Positions 53,470 through 61,639 of a stretch of 64,000 nucleotides of DNA are shown piece after piece (the first letter of the stretch is position 1; each line of letters opens with the position of its first letter). Where the stretch lies: assembly GCA_903952205.1 (NCBI GenBank), contig CAJBEZ010000036.1:1-64000 (forward strand). Direction: 5' to 3'. This DNA is from an uncultured Desulfomonile sp. (GTDB lineage Bacteria; Desulfobacterota; Desulfomonilia; Desulfomonilales; Desulfomonilaceae). The translations under genes were made by a program, and so were the position numbers. Under the pieces are notes generated by a model. It had not been told where the DNA came from. It did not search any database and worked only from the letters and a program-made list of their open reading frames with translations.

Positions 53470-55368
53470 TTAGAAATCACCCTCGAGTTTGAATTCCAAA
53501 CCAAATACTGGATCGATGGTTTTGCCAGGGATAGTTCCCCAACCTCCACCTGCATTTAAAGTATAACTGCCCCAGTTAGGCACACTCTTGTCAGCGCAAG
53601 CATAGCTCCACCAATTGCCAGGTAGCCAATAACCCGCCGTACATCTGGCCGTCAAACCTTCGAGTAGTTTCCAGTCGAAACCAGCGTCAATTTCGTAGCC
53701 AAGGGCTCCGTCAGGGATGGTAGGCGTTAAGTTAGCCCCGGAATTGGCATTGTTAAACAACCCCACTTGGCCTGCGTAGGGCTGCGTAGCAGCGGCCGCA
53801 GGGGAGTAACCACCAATACCTGGAGCGGTCGTTGTAACAGTGTAGGGGCCACCAGTGTTTGCTGTGGGGGTTGTGCCGACTACCGGTCTTAGGCATCCCC
53901 ACATAAATCCGCTGTTGGAAAATCTTTCAGCCCAAGCAAAGCTCCCAAAAAGGTTGAGGTTTGCGGCCGCAGCGTAATCAAGTCGTGCTCCGTAGAATGT
54001 GGCGTCCTGAACGAAACCGTTACCAGTGTCGCGGGCGAAACTCGTACCCAAGCCATAGCCATATACCATCAGGTAGCTATAGGGCCTGAAAACACCTGTG
54101 TTTGAATACACATCCGACTGAAGGCCCGAAGTAACTTTCAGCATCCTGTTTGTTCCGTATAGTGTGCTACCTCTGTAGTCATCCCCGGTATACCATGCGC
54201 CTATAGCTGTAATCTTAGCAGGCCCATATAGAGCGCCAAGCTCAACTGCCCCCGAGTCATGCACCGTATAAATCGGGGTATGGGTTATGGGTGTTGATGC
54301 GGGATAATAGTTTCGATTTTCTTGCTGTCTGTCAAAATTATATTCTGCGTTGAGGAAAAATCTGCCATTGTTATATTTGAAGTAAGCCCCTCCATAATAT
54401 TGGCCAAAATCAGTAGAATATTGCAGGTTAGCCGCTCTGGTAGCTGGAGGCACAATGACGCCCTCTCTACCCCTGTGACGGAACACCCATGTAACAATTA
54501 CACCGGCGTCTACAGGGCCGGACCGGTAAGTTATATTTGGAATGGTCATGTCAAATACGCGGGTGTTGTTTTTGTCGGGTCTCTCATTGTACCAGACTGA
54601 GGTGTTTGCGTAATCGTCAGAAAAGGAACCTCTTCTCGATGGGTAGAATGACAACTGGACTCTGAAAGGTCCATAAGGAGCGCTTAGAGCCAAAGAATCA
54701 GAAGATCTGTTGTCCGCCCCATTGTAGGAAAGCCCCATACCCCAACTGGAAGGCCGCTTTCCTATGGCGATTTCACCCCACGGCAGTTGGGCAGACAACC
54801 ACAGTGTTCTCCAGTAGCCCGGAGAGAATGATCGCTGCACACCAGGGTTATCCTGATTCAATGCGCCTGAGGACACCATCAGACCAGATGAAGTGCTGTA
54901 ACTCGGCGAATTCCAGGAACCAATGAAGTAGTTGCCTCTGACACGGACCGCTTTGTTCATCCTGACCTGCATGTTGGTGGACATCCAGAAAATATTCCAT
55001 GAAGCGTCGGATCCTGAGACAATAGATTCCCCACCGGCAAGCGACGTGCCCTGTCCTCCGTATGCCGCAGACCAAACGGTTAAAGATCCAGGATTGGTGC
55101 CAGTTGCGCTTACAGCGCTTCCCTTATGGAACCCACCCAAATAAAAATTGTATGGCGCAAATGTTCCAATACCTGCGGCTGTAACTCCGTCAGCCTGGGC
55201 CTGGTCAAATGTTCCAAAGAATCCTTCTTTACCCATCTGAGTTCTATACTCGTAAAGCCAGGTGTAAGTCCCGTCCATCTCGAACTCCCACGCGCAGGCA
55301 GGAGCCACGAACAGCGCGACGGAGAGCCCAAGAACGAGGGCGGTGGTTAACAATCTACTATTCTTCAT
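53470..55368 (-). CDS. Putative outer-membrane beta-barrel (porin-like) protein
   Basis: ATG 55368, with AAGGAGG seven bases upstream, gives a signal peptide (cleavage near 'APACAWEF'). The frame upstream to 55485 is not protein-like. The mature protein of about 605 residues is rich in alternating aromatic and polar strands ('YTWLYEYRTQ', 'QVRMNKAVRVRGNYFIG') and ends 'VFGLEFKLEGDF' with the terminal Phe of outer-membrane barrels. It probably forms a porin. The substrate is unknown. It stands alone with its own terminator. Confidence 0.7.
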   Translation of the reverse strand: MKNSRLLTTALVLGLSVALFVAPACAWEFEMDGTYTWLYEYRTQMGKEGFFGTFDQAQADGVTAAGIGTFAPYNFYLGGFHKGSAVSATGTNPGSLTVWSAAYGGQGTSLAGGESIVSGSDASWNIFWMSTNMQVRMNKAVRVRGNYFIGSWNSPSYSTSSGLMVSSGALNQDNPGVQRSFSPGYWRTLWLSAQLPWGEIAIGKRPSSWGMGLSYNGADNRSSDSLALSAPYGPFRVQLSFYPSRRGSFSDDYANTSVWYNERPDKNNTRVFDMTIPNITYRSGPVDAGVIVTWVFRHRGREGVIVPPATRAANLQYSTDFGQYYGGAYFKYNNGRFFLNAEYNFDRQQENRNYYPASTPITHTPIYTVHDSGAVELGALYGPAKITAIGAWYTGDDYRGSTLYGTNRMLKVTSGLQSDVYSNTGVFRPYSYLMVYGYGLGTSFARDTGNGFVQDATFYGARLDYAAAANLNLFGSFAWAERFSNSGFMWGCLRPVVGTTPTANTGGPYTVTTTAPGIGGYSPAAAATQPYAGQVGLFNNANSGANLTPTIPDGALGYEIDAGFDWKLLEGLTARCTAGYWLPGNWWSYACADKSVPNWGSYTLNAGGGWGTIPGKTIDPVFGLEFKLEGDF

Positions 55369-55721
55369 AACCTTCCTCCTTATCAAATCAAAAGGGGACG
55401 GAGACGTATCCGTCCAAAATTGGCTGCACAAGTCCTGTACATCTCTAAATCGCAGCCATCGGCCAATGGCGGCATGTTGAGACAAACAAGGACATTTTTC
55501 CCTAACAGGATTGATTTGATTATGAGAATACTAATGAATAAATGTCATTGTCAAGACAATTAAATGGCAATGAAAATAATAAGTAAGACAATTTTGTAAC
55601 ATTGCGCGACGGAGCTGAATTACACCATACATTCATGTCGGAATCGGGTTTTCGAGGGTAGGAGATTCATGAGGCCGGCGCGTTTACTAATTATCAACGT
55701 GGTAGTGTCGTGGAGGGAATT

Positions 55722-55798
55722 ATGTCATTTCGAGCGTCAAAGCGGCTTAAATCCTAACTATCAGCGCTATAGATTTCTCGCTTCGCTCGAAATGACAT
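55722..55798. repeat. Dispersed inverted repeat, copy C (paired)
   Basis: A perfect 14-bp inverted pair, atgtcatttcgagc (55722-55735) and gctcgaaatgacat (55785-55798), flanks about 50 bp. The whole spacer 55500-55910 between the porin and the response-regulator gene shows no other clear feature. Confidence 0.75.
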
Positions 55799-55910
55799 AG
55801 AGCCAGGGGAAAGGCATGGCGAATCTTGAAGTTCTGCCATCAGGGGTCCGTTCAATGGAAACCCAAGTCACTGAAAATCCATTGCAAGAGACTAAAATGA
55901 CTCCCATTTT

Positions 55911-56399
55911 CTAATCCCAGGGGATTCTGATCTTTGATGGTTTCTCGAGGTCTTCCCAGACAATCCCAAATTTGTCCTTAAAAAGCGGACCAAGCCTCTC
56001 GAAAAGTCTTCGCCAATGACTTTTTCCCTCTTCCAGCCCTTGCAGGATTTCAGCCGTGTAATCGCCAAGCGAACCCATCTCCTCCTTTGGCAGAAATGAC
56101 ACAGCCCCCAATTTTAATGACCTGTTCATGCTGCGAATATCGGTGGCCTTCGCTGTAAGCATGGCGGCCGGAATGCCTCTGGATGCGCACAATTCGAGAA
56201 GTCCGAAACCATTGACCCCCATTATGTCCAGAATAGCCAAATCGTATTTTTCGTTTTCGATCAGGTTTTTTGCGCTTTCATAATCTTTTGCGGTAACAAC
56301 TTGACATTCCGAAAGCTCTTCGCAGATTACTTCCAACACATCAGGTTCATCATCCACCGCAAGAATTTTCTTGTCTTTCAGAATCGCTGGATTTTGCAT
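55911..56399 (-). CDS. Response-regulator receiver protein
   Basis: The protein starts 'MQNPAILKDKKILAVDDEPD' at ATG 56399, after GGGAG. It has the phospho-acceptor Asp in 'LAILDIMG', 'AMLTAKA' and the Lys in 'LPKEEM'. The receiver domain fills most of it. About 50 further residues end in 'KPSKIRIPWD' with no DNA-binding domain seen. It follows the TRAP permease gene by 91 bases on the same strand, which is unusual for a transporter operon. The sensor kinase is not in the window. Confidence 0.8.
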   Translation of the reverse strand: MQNPAILKDKKILAVDDEPDVLEVICEELSECQVVTAKDYESAKNLIENEKYDLAILDIMGVNGFGLLELCASRGIPAAMLTAKATDIRSMNRSLKLGAVSFLPKEEMGSLGDYTAEILQGLEEGKSHWRRLFERLGPLFKDKFGIVWEDLEKPSKIRIPWD

Positions 56400-56490
56400 G
56401 CGCCGTCTCCCAACATTTTTTACCATCTATACAACCAAAGTCTATATCTATAGGGGTTTAGGGCCTATTAACGGATAATCGTCCAGAAAA

Positions 56491-58455
56491 TCACGCCTGA
56501 GCCAGTTTTGCCTTTTTACGAGCGATAAACTGAAATAAGCCTATGATCAAAAAAATACCTAAACCCGCAACATCTGTCATCCAACCCGGCTTGATCAACG
56601 CCAGCGCCGCAACAAGCATGAAAACCCTCAGAACTGGGCCCAACCTCGCCAACAGCCATCCCTGGACCGCGGCCGCCAAACACAAGGTGCCCAGCAATCC
56701 TGTGACAACGGTCATGGCAATGTCCAACCCTGTGGGGGAACCGGCCAAAACCATTGCCGGACCATAGATAAACATAAAGGGAATAACAAATCCAGCGAGA
56801 GCGAAACGCATCGATTGCCAGCCAACGTCCCATGGCTTGGCGTTCGCTATCGCCGCTGCGGCGAAAGCCGCAAGCGCCACTGGAGGAGTAAGAGCGGACA
56901 GGCACGCGAAATAAAAGATAAAAAGATGAGCGGCAATTGGAATAACCTGAAAATCTTTTACAAGCGCAGGCGCTAAAACCGAAGCTCCAATGGCGTAGGC
57001 AGCGGTAGTCGGCATGCCCATGCCCAATATTGCGGCGACGATGGCGGTGAAGACCAGAGCGAGCAAGAGATTCCCCTGGGAATAACTGAAAATGATCATC
57101 GCAAATTTCTGACCGAGACCCGTCTGAGTGAGAACCCCGACAATGATACCCGCGGCAGCGCATGTCGCAATGATTTCGATTGCCCCCCTGGCCCCATCAG
57201 AGAGAGTCTTTATGATGGAAATGAATCCCATCCGGGTCTCTTTGCGAACCCAACTCGCTATTATCAGAGAAATGATGCCGACCAGAGCGGCCCGGTACGG
57301 CGACCACATTAGGACCATCAGGCATACTAGAAGCGTGATCAGCGGTATCAGCAAATAACCCTTGTCAAGTATGACCTTTTTGAAGACCGGCATTTGCTCC
57401 TTTGGAATTCCTTTAAGTCCGATGCTTGCGGAATAAAGATCAATCATCCAGTAAGCCGCGTTAAAATATAAAAGAGCTGGGATCAAAGCCGCCAGACAGA
57501 TTTCTGAATATGGCTTGTTGAGGATTTCGGCCATAAGAAACGCTCCGGCTCCCATTACCGGCGGCACGATCTGGCCACCACTGGAATTCATAGCCTCAAT
57601 TGCGCCGGCAATTGTGGATCTAAAACCAGAGGCTTTCATCAAAGGGATATTGAAGACACCATCGACAACCACATTGGCTACAGACGATCCGGAAGCGGTT
57701 CCGATGAGGGCGCTCGACACTATTGACACTTTGGCCGGCCCGCCACGAGCGCGACCGGCTATGCAACGGGCAAAATCAACGAAAAACTTGCCCGCGCCGG
57801 ATGCGTCTACAAAGGCGCCAAAAAGAACGAATAAAAAGATGTAATGAGCGGAAGCCTGTATTGGAAGGCTTAAAATGCCGTCCAGGCTGAACAGAAATGT
57901 TATTTCACGCTCCCAGGAATATCCTCTATGCTGGAAAAGACCCGGCAAATAGTTACCAAAATGTCCGTACAGAATGAACACGATGGTCAGAATCGCCAAC
58001 GGTAAGCCGGCCGTTCGCCTGGCCATCTCCCATACGGCTATAACAAAGAGAAGCGAAAAGAAGAAATCCCATGCGTTTGGAACAACGCCAACCCGATAGA
58101 TCCATTCATCGAAAACAGTGAAAATGTAAACCGTCGGAGCGATCAGCATCAACATGCAAATGTAGTCGATGAAATGCGGCTGATCCTTTCCAAGTCCTTT
58201 AGCGGCCGGCACAATGGCAAAAAGCAGCACACCACCCAGAACCACATGCAGAGTGCGAAAGTACCATGGATCAATGGGGTGAATAGTCAGAACCCATATA
58301 TGAAAAAGGCTCGTTATCAAACCAACAGCGGCGACTATAACTGAGAACGGCTGTTTTAGGGGACGACCTCCGGACACTTCCAGGTCCTTTATGTGCATCT
58401 CCTCGAGTTTTTTCTCAACGTCCTTTATGTCGACTGGAGCGAACTCATTAGACAT
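56491..58455 (-). CDS. TRAP transporter fused permease (TAXI type)
   Basis: The 654-residue membrane protein fuses the small (4TM) and large (12TM) TRAP permease subunits. It has 'GTASGSSVANVVVDGVFNIPLMK', 'NSSGGQIVPPVMGAGAFLMAE' and 'ILGMGMPTTAAYAIGASVLAP', the paired transport motifs. It imports a small organic acid with sodium or proton, using the TAXI receptor encoded just upstream. Substrate unknown. Confidence 0.92.
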   Translation of the reverse strand: MSNEFAPVDIKDVEKKLEEMHIKDLEVSGGRPLKQPFSVIVAAVGLITSLFHIWVLTIHPIDPWYFRTLHVVLGGVLLFAIVPAAKGLGKDQPHFIDYICMLMLIAPTVYIFTVFDEWIYRVGVVPNAWDFFFSLLFVIAVWEMARRTAGLPLAILTIVFILYGHFGNYLPGLFQHRGYSWEREITFLFSLDGILSLPIQASAHYIFLFVLFGAFVDASGAGKFFVDFARCIAGRARGGPAKVSIVSSALIGTASGSSVANVVVDGVFNIPLMKASGFRSTIAGAIEAMNSSGGQIVPPVMGAGAFLMAEILNKPYSEICLAALIPALLYFNAAYWMIDLYSASIGLKGIPKEQMPVFKKVILDKGYLLIPLITLLVCLMVLMWSPYRAALVGIISLIIASWVRKETRMGFISIIKTLSDGARGAIEIIATCAAAGIIVGVLTQTGLGQKFAMIIFSYSQGNLLLALVFTAIVAAILGMGMPTTAAYAIGASVLAPALVKDFQVIPIAAHLFIFYFACLSALTPPVALAAFAAAAIANAKPWDVGWQSMRFALAGFVIPFMFIYGPAMVLAGSPTGLDIAMTVVTGLLGTLCLAAAVQGWLLARLGPVLRVFMLVAALALIKPGWMTDVAGLGIFLIIGLFQFIARKKAKLAQA

Positions 58456-58578
58456 GGGGGATACCCTCTTGAAATTAAAGAGTCCTCAGACCTTCATATA
58501 AGGTTGTGACTGATTGATTCGAACGCGTTCACGGACGAACGCCTGTCTCCGAAAACGCAACCTAATTGCCTTTCGAAA

Positions 58579-58606
58579 CCTCTCAAGAAATTCATTTCCT
58601 GAGAGG
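58579..58606 (-). promoter_or_regulatory. Hairpin between TAXI receptor and permease genes
   Basis: Stem cctctca/tgagagg encloses gaaat/atttc with a tight loop. It sits 30 bases past the TAXI stop. Stems in this place often protect receptor mRNA or partly stop transcription, which yields more receptor than permease. Confidence 0.5.
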
Positions 58607-58635
58607 CCCGGTAAATATACCAAATTCAGCGCTAT

Positions 58636-59619
58636 CTATTTGGGAAGAATGTTCTCGGGCAACTTGATACCTTTTTCCTGATAAAATTTCACTGCTCCTG
58701 GGTGCAATGGAACCGGGCTGTAAATTACGTTCTCCGGTTTGATCTCAACAGCGGAGTTATGAGCGGCAATCAGTATATCGATATTGCCAAACGTATTTTT
58801 AAGGACTTCATACACAAAATCATCCGGAGTGTCCTTATGGACTACCATGAAATTCCAGAGAGTCAGGGTTTCAATATCTTTGTCCTTATTGCTCTTGTAT
58901 GTGCCTTTGGGTACGATTCCTTTTGCAAAATAGGGATACTTGGCGATGAATTTGTCGCACACATCATCGGGAACACCGTAGACATTAGCGTCATGAGTGG
59001 TTTCGACCTCAGTTATGGTGACCCATGGCAATCCTACCGAATTTCCGTTGGCGTCGAGCATGCCGTCTTTAAGCTGTGAATTCAGATCAGATGAACTGGC
59101 GTTCACGATTCGTTTGGGTTTAACTCCTGCCGTCTCAATGATCTTTGGCCAGTATGTCGCCGGTGTTCCACCAATGGGACCAACTCCCACGCTTTTGCCT
59201 TCAAAATCCTTAATACTTTTGATCCCGGTACCGGCCAGTGAGTACATCTGGAAATAGGTAGTGTATAGCGGAAGTATCGCTCGCTGGTTCTGGTATTTTT
59301 TCCCCTTGGCCCATCCTTCTCCAGCCCATCCTTCGGCCGCCGGCGCGTTGGTGATCATTCCGAAATCGAGGCTTTTGTTCTCAATAAGCTGCACATTATG
59401 CACGGGGCCACCGGTAGATTCGACGTTACCGGGTATGCCCATCTTGTCATTGAGAAGTTTAGAGAAACCGCCGGCCCAGATAAAGTAAGTTCCACCGATT
59501 GGAGCGGCGCCAATGGTAACAGATTTGGGCCAGCCGGCCTTTGTCTGCGCAAATCCCGCTGAACAAAACAGAACTACCGAGATCAAGGCAAGAGACAAAC
59601 CAAGAGTGCGTTTTCCCAT
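58636..59619 (-). CDS. TAXI-family TRAP solute receptor
   Basis: The 327-residue periplasmic binding protein has a signal peptide (cleaved near 'SAGFAQT') and the TAXI core: 'VTIGAAPIGGTYFIWAGGFS', 'STGGPVHNVQLIEN' and 'DFGMITNAPAAEGW'. It captures the substrate for the fused TRAP permease encoded downstream. The family often handles dicarboxylates or glutamate-like compounds, but no substrate can be fixed here. Confidence 0.93.
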   Translation of the reverse strand: MGKRTLGLSLALISVVLFCSAGFAQTKAGWPKSVTIGAAPIGGTYFIWAGGFSKLLNDKMGIPGNVESTGGPVHNVQLIENKSLDFGMITNAPAAEGWAGEGWAKGKKYQNQRAILPLYTTYFQMYSLAGTGIKSIKDFEGKSVGVGPIGGTPATYWPKIIETAGVKPKRIVNASSSDLNSQLKDGMLDANGNSVGLPWVTITEVETTHDANVYGVPDDVCDKFIAKYPYFAKGIVPKGTYKSNKDKDIETLTLWNFMVVHKDTPDDFVYEVLKNTFGNIDILIAAHNSAVEIKPENVIYSPVPLHPGAVKFYQEKGIKLPENILPK

Positions 59620-59761
59620 GAAGAACCCCCTTCATATTAGTGATGTCCTTCCGGAATATTTCCGGAGATTTCTTGATTACAATTGCATATAGAAAACCGA
59701 GTTTAATTTAACCAACCGGAGTGTCACTGTCAAACAATTGTTTTCGCCGGTGAAACGCTTT

Positions 59762-60688
59762 TCATGGCGCAATCATCAGCAGAACTATCGAAAGAGGGAC
59801 TAGAGACAGCAGGGTCGATAAGACTATTGCGGTAGTCGCCAGGTCAATATCACTGTTGAGTTGGGATGACAATATGTAGCCCTGCGGGGATGTCGGCAAC
59901 GCAAAGTATATCATCGCCACACTAAACGCTGTAGGTGAAACCTGGAAAGTCTTCATCAGCGTGTAACCGACGAGCGGCAACAGAATGAGCTTGAAACCGG
60001 CGGCGACAAAGGCTGTTCCCAAATGGTCCCTGGAACTCGCAAACGTCAGACTCCCTCCAATGGAAATGAGGGCGAGTGGTAGAGTAAGCAGCGACGTGAG
60101 GCTTAGGGCGTTATCAACGAAACGAGGCAAGGGTATCCCCAGTCCCGAGTAAAAGATTCCCGCCACACAGGCTATAATCAGGGGATTGGACACCGTGGCC
60201 TTTAGCATGGTCAGCGTCTTGTGATCTGAGTGACGGTCTTCACCGGAGAACCAAATCATTGTCGAGACCACCAGAACATTAATAAATGGGATCAAAAATC
60301 CTATAAGAATCCCAAACTGCCTGGTTCCCTCTGCGCCTAGAACCGACAATACTATCGCCATCCCGATATAAGTGCTGAAACGATAGCAACTCTGGGAAAA
60401 TGACCCCACTTCATACGGACGCATTCGAATTAGCCCGGCAAAAATCAGGCTCAGCAGAAAAACCACAAAGACAGCGCTCAGGGCGCAAAGGATAAAAGTC
60501 CATTCAACGCCGGCCGTTGTCGAGTTATTTCCAATCTTCCAGAAAAGAAGGCACGGGAAAAAAATGTAGTAAATCAATCGATCGGACGTTTTAATGAAGG
60601 TGTCGTCGATCCAGCCAATTCGTTTCAGAACGGCGCCGAGTGTAATAATTGCAAATATTGGGAGCAAACTGTTGAGAATTAATAACAC
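59762..60688 (-). CDS. AEC-family transporter (auxin efflux carrier type)
   Basis: The 308-residue integral membrane protein has about ten hydrophobic segments, beginning 'LNSLLPIFAIITLGAVLKRIGW'. A central 'NPLIIACVAGIFYSGLGIPLP' and a final 'LPTSPQGYILSSQLNSDIDLATTAIVLSTLLSL' match the AEC pattern. Members export small organic acids or malonate-like compounds. It is on the same strand as the TRAP operon, 142 bp upstream of the TAXI gene. Confidence 0.85.
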   Translation of the reverse strand: MLLILNSLLPIFAIITLGAVLKRIGWIDDTFIKTSDRLIYYIFFPCLLFWKIGNNSTTAGVEWTFILCALSAVFVVFLLSLIFAGLIRMRPYEVGSFSQSCYRFSTYIGMAIVLSVLGAEGTRQFGILIGFLIPFINVLVVSTMIWFSGEDRHSDHKTLTMLKATVSNPLIIACVAGIFYSGLGIPLPRFVDNALSLTSLLTLPLALISIGGSLTFASSRDHLGTAFVAAGFKLILLPLVGYTLMKTFQVSPTAFSVAMIYFALPTSPQGYILSSQLNSDIDLATTAIVLSTLLSLVPLSIVLLMIAP

Positions 60689-60834
60689 GTTGAAACTTGC
60701 CTAAATTAATTCTGCCCCTTGAATCTGCGATCTTTGTCCGCATGAAGTACCCTTAGCGGGTTCAACGGCGCTACAGATGTTGACATGCCGTCACAAAGGA
60801 TCAATCATGTTCGCGGGGATCATTGTGATCACAG

Positions 60835-61149
60835 ATGATGGGGGTTCAAAATTTTGAACCCCTACAAGACGTTTCTCTACATAACCAATACCAACACATA
60901 ATCCCGAAATCTATTGGGCCCATTGTTAGAGGTTTCAAAATAGGTGTCACTAAATGGTTTCGTAACAATACAGACATTGCTGTTGTCTGGCAACGGAATT
61001 ATTGGGAGCATGTAATCCGGGGTGATTTGGAATTGTGCCGCATTCGGCAATATGTCCAGGACAATGTCGATCAATGGGAAACAGATTCTCTTCACGATCA
61101 GATGAATGAATTTAAAGATCATAATTTATTGGAGAGCATCTTTAGGTGA
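60835..61149 (+). pseudogene. RAYT (REP-associated tyrosine transposase) C-terminal remnant
   Basis: The frame encodes the C-terminal half of a RAYT: 'SIGPIVRGFKIGVTKWF', then 'VVWQRNYWEHVIRGDLELCRIRQYV' with the catalytic-Tyr region. The N-terminal HUH part is absent. The remnant directly follows a 22-bp REP palindrome. Confidence 0.7.
60841..60862. repeat. REP-like palindrome beside the RAYT remnant
   Basis: A perfect 22-base palindrome, ggggttcaaaa joined to ttttgaacccc, is followed by tac. RAYT proteins act on such hairpins. It occurs once in the window. Confidence 0.7.
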
Positions 61150-61191
61150 ACAAGATTTTATTTAAGGTTTATGGTGAGAGGCCTACCGACC

Positions 61192-61220
61192 TTGACACAT
61201 ACGGTCGCATTGCGTTAAAT
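61192..61220 (+). promoter_or_regulatory. Sigma-70-type promoter for tRNA-Ser
   Basis: TTGACA (61192-61197) and TTAAAT (61215-61220) are 17 bases apart. The tRNA begins 16 bases after the -10. Confidence 0.75.
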
Positions 61221-61236
61221 TTGCAAAGATATAGAC

Positions 61237-61323
61237 GGAGGGATGGCCGAGTGGTTTAAGGCGGCGGTCTTGAAAACCGTTGATCCAAAAGATCCGGGGG
61301 TTCGAATCCCTCTCCCTCCGCCA
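61237..61323 (+). tRNA. tRNA-Ser (anticodon TGA)
   Basis: The acceptor GGAGGGA pairs with TCCCTCC. The anticodon stem GCGGT/ACCGT holds the loop CTTGAAA, anticodon TGA (61271-61273). A long variable arm (gatccaaaagatc) marks a serine tRNA. The T-loop is GTTCGAATC and CCA is encoded. The length is 87 bases. Confidence 0.95.
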
Positions 61324-61639
61324 CTTCCAATTTTTCGTCTGTTGTTTCTACACCCTTCCATATGACGTCTACCGAAGGGAGAAATTTGTTCAGCCTTCGG
61401 GATAACCTCTCCTAGATTCGCTTCGTCAAGATGACATAACGTGGCCTCTTTAAGACCAGCCCCCTGAAGTCCCCCTCAAATACATCGACCTTGGGATGGA
61501 TTCTTTGGTTAACGGGCATCGTTTTAGCGTTATAAATCAACCGTGATTATAAATTGTTATGCTGTATACGAGCGCACAAAATGGGCGCGCCCATTTATGG
61601 AATGGGCGCGCCCACAATTGTCTCAGAATGTAATTCTCT
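61324..61639. other. Spacer with twin palindromes
   Basis: I see no gene. Two copies of the palindrome tgggcgcgccca lie at about 61582-61593 and 61603-61614, near the end of the converging regulator gene, and may form a terminator-like structure. Near 61410-61435 is a weak relative of the gtcat-tcgag repeat (agattcgcttcgtcaagatg). Confidence 0.45.
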
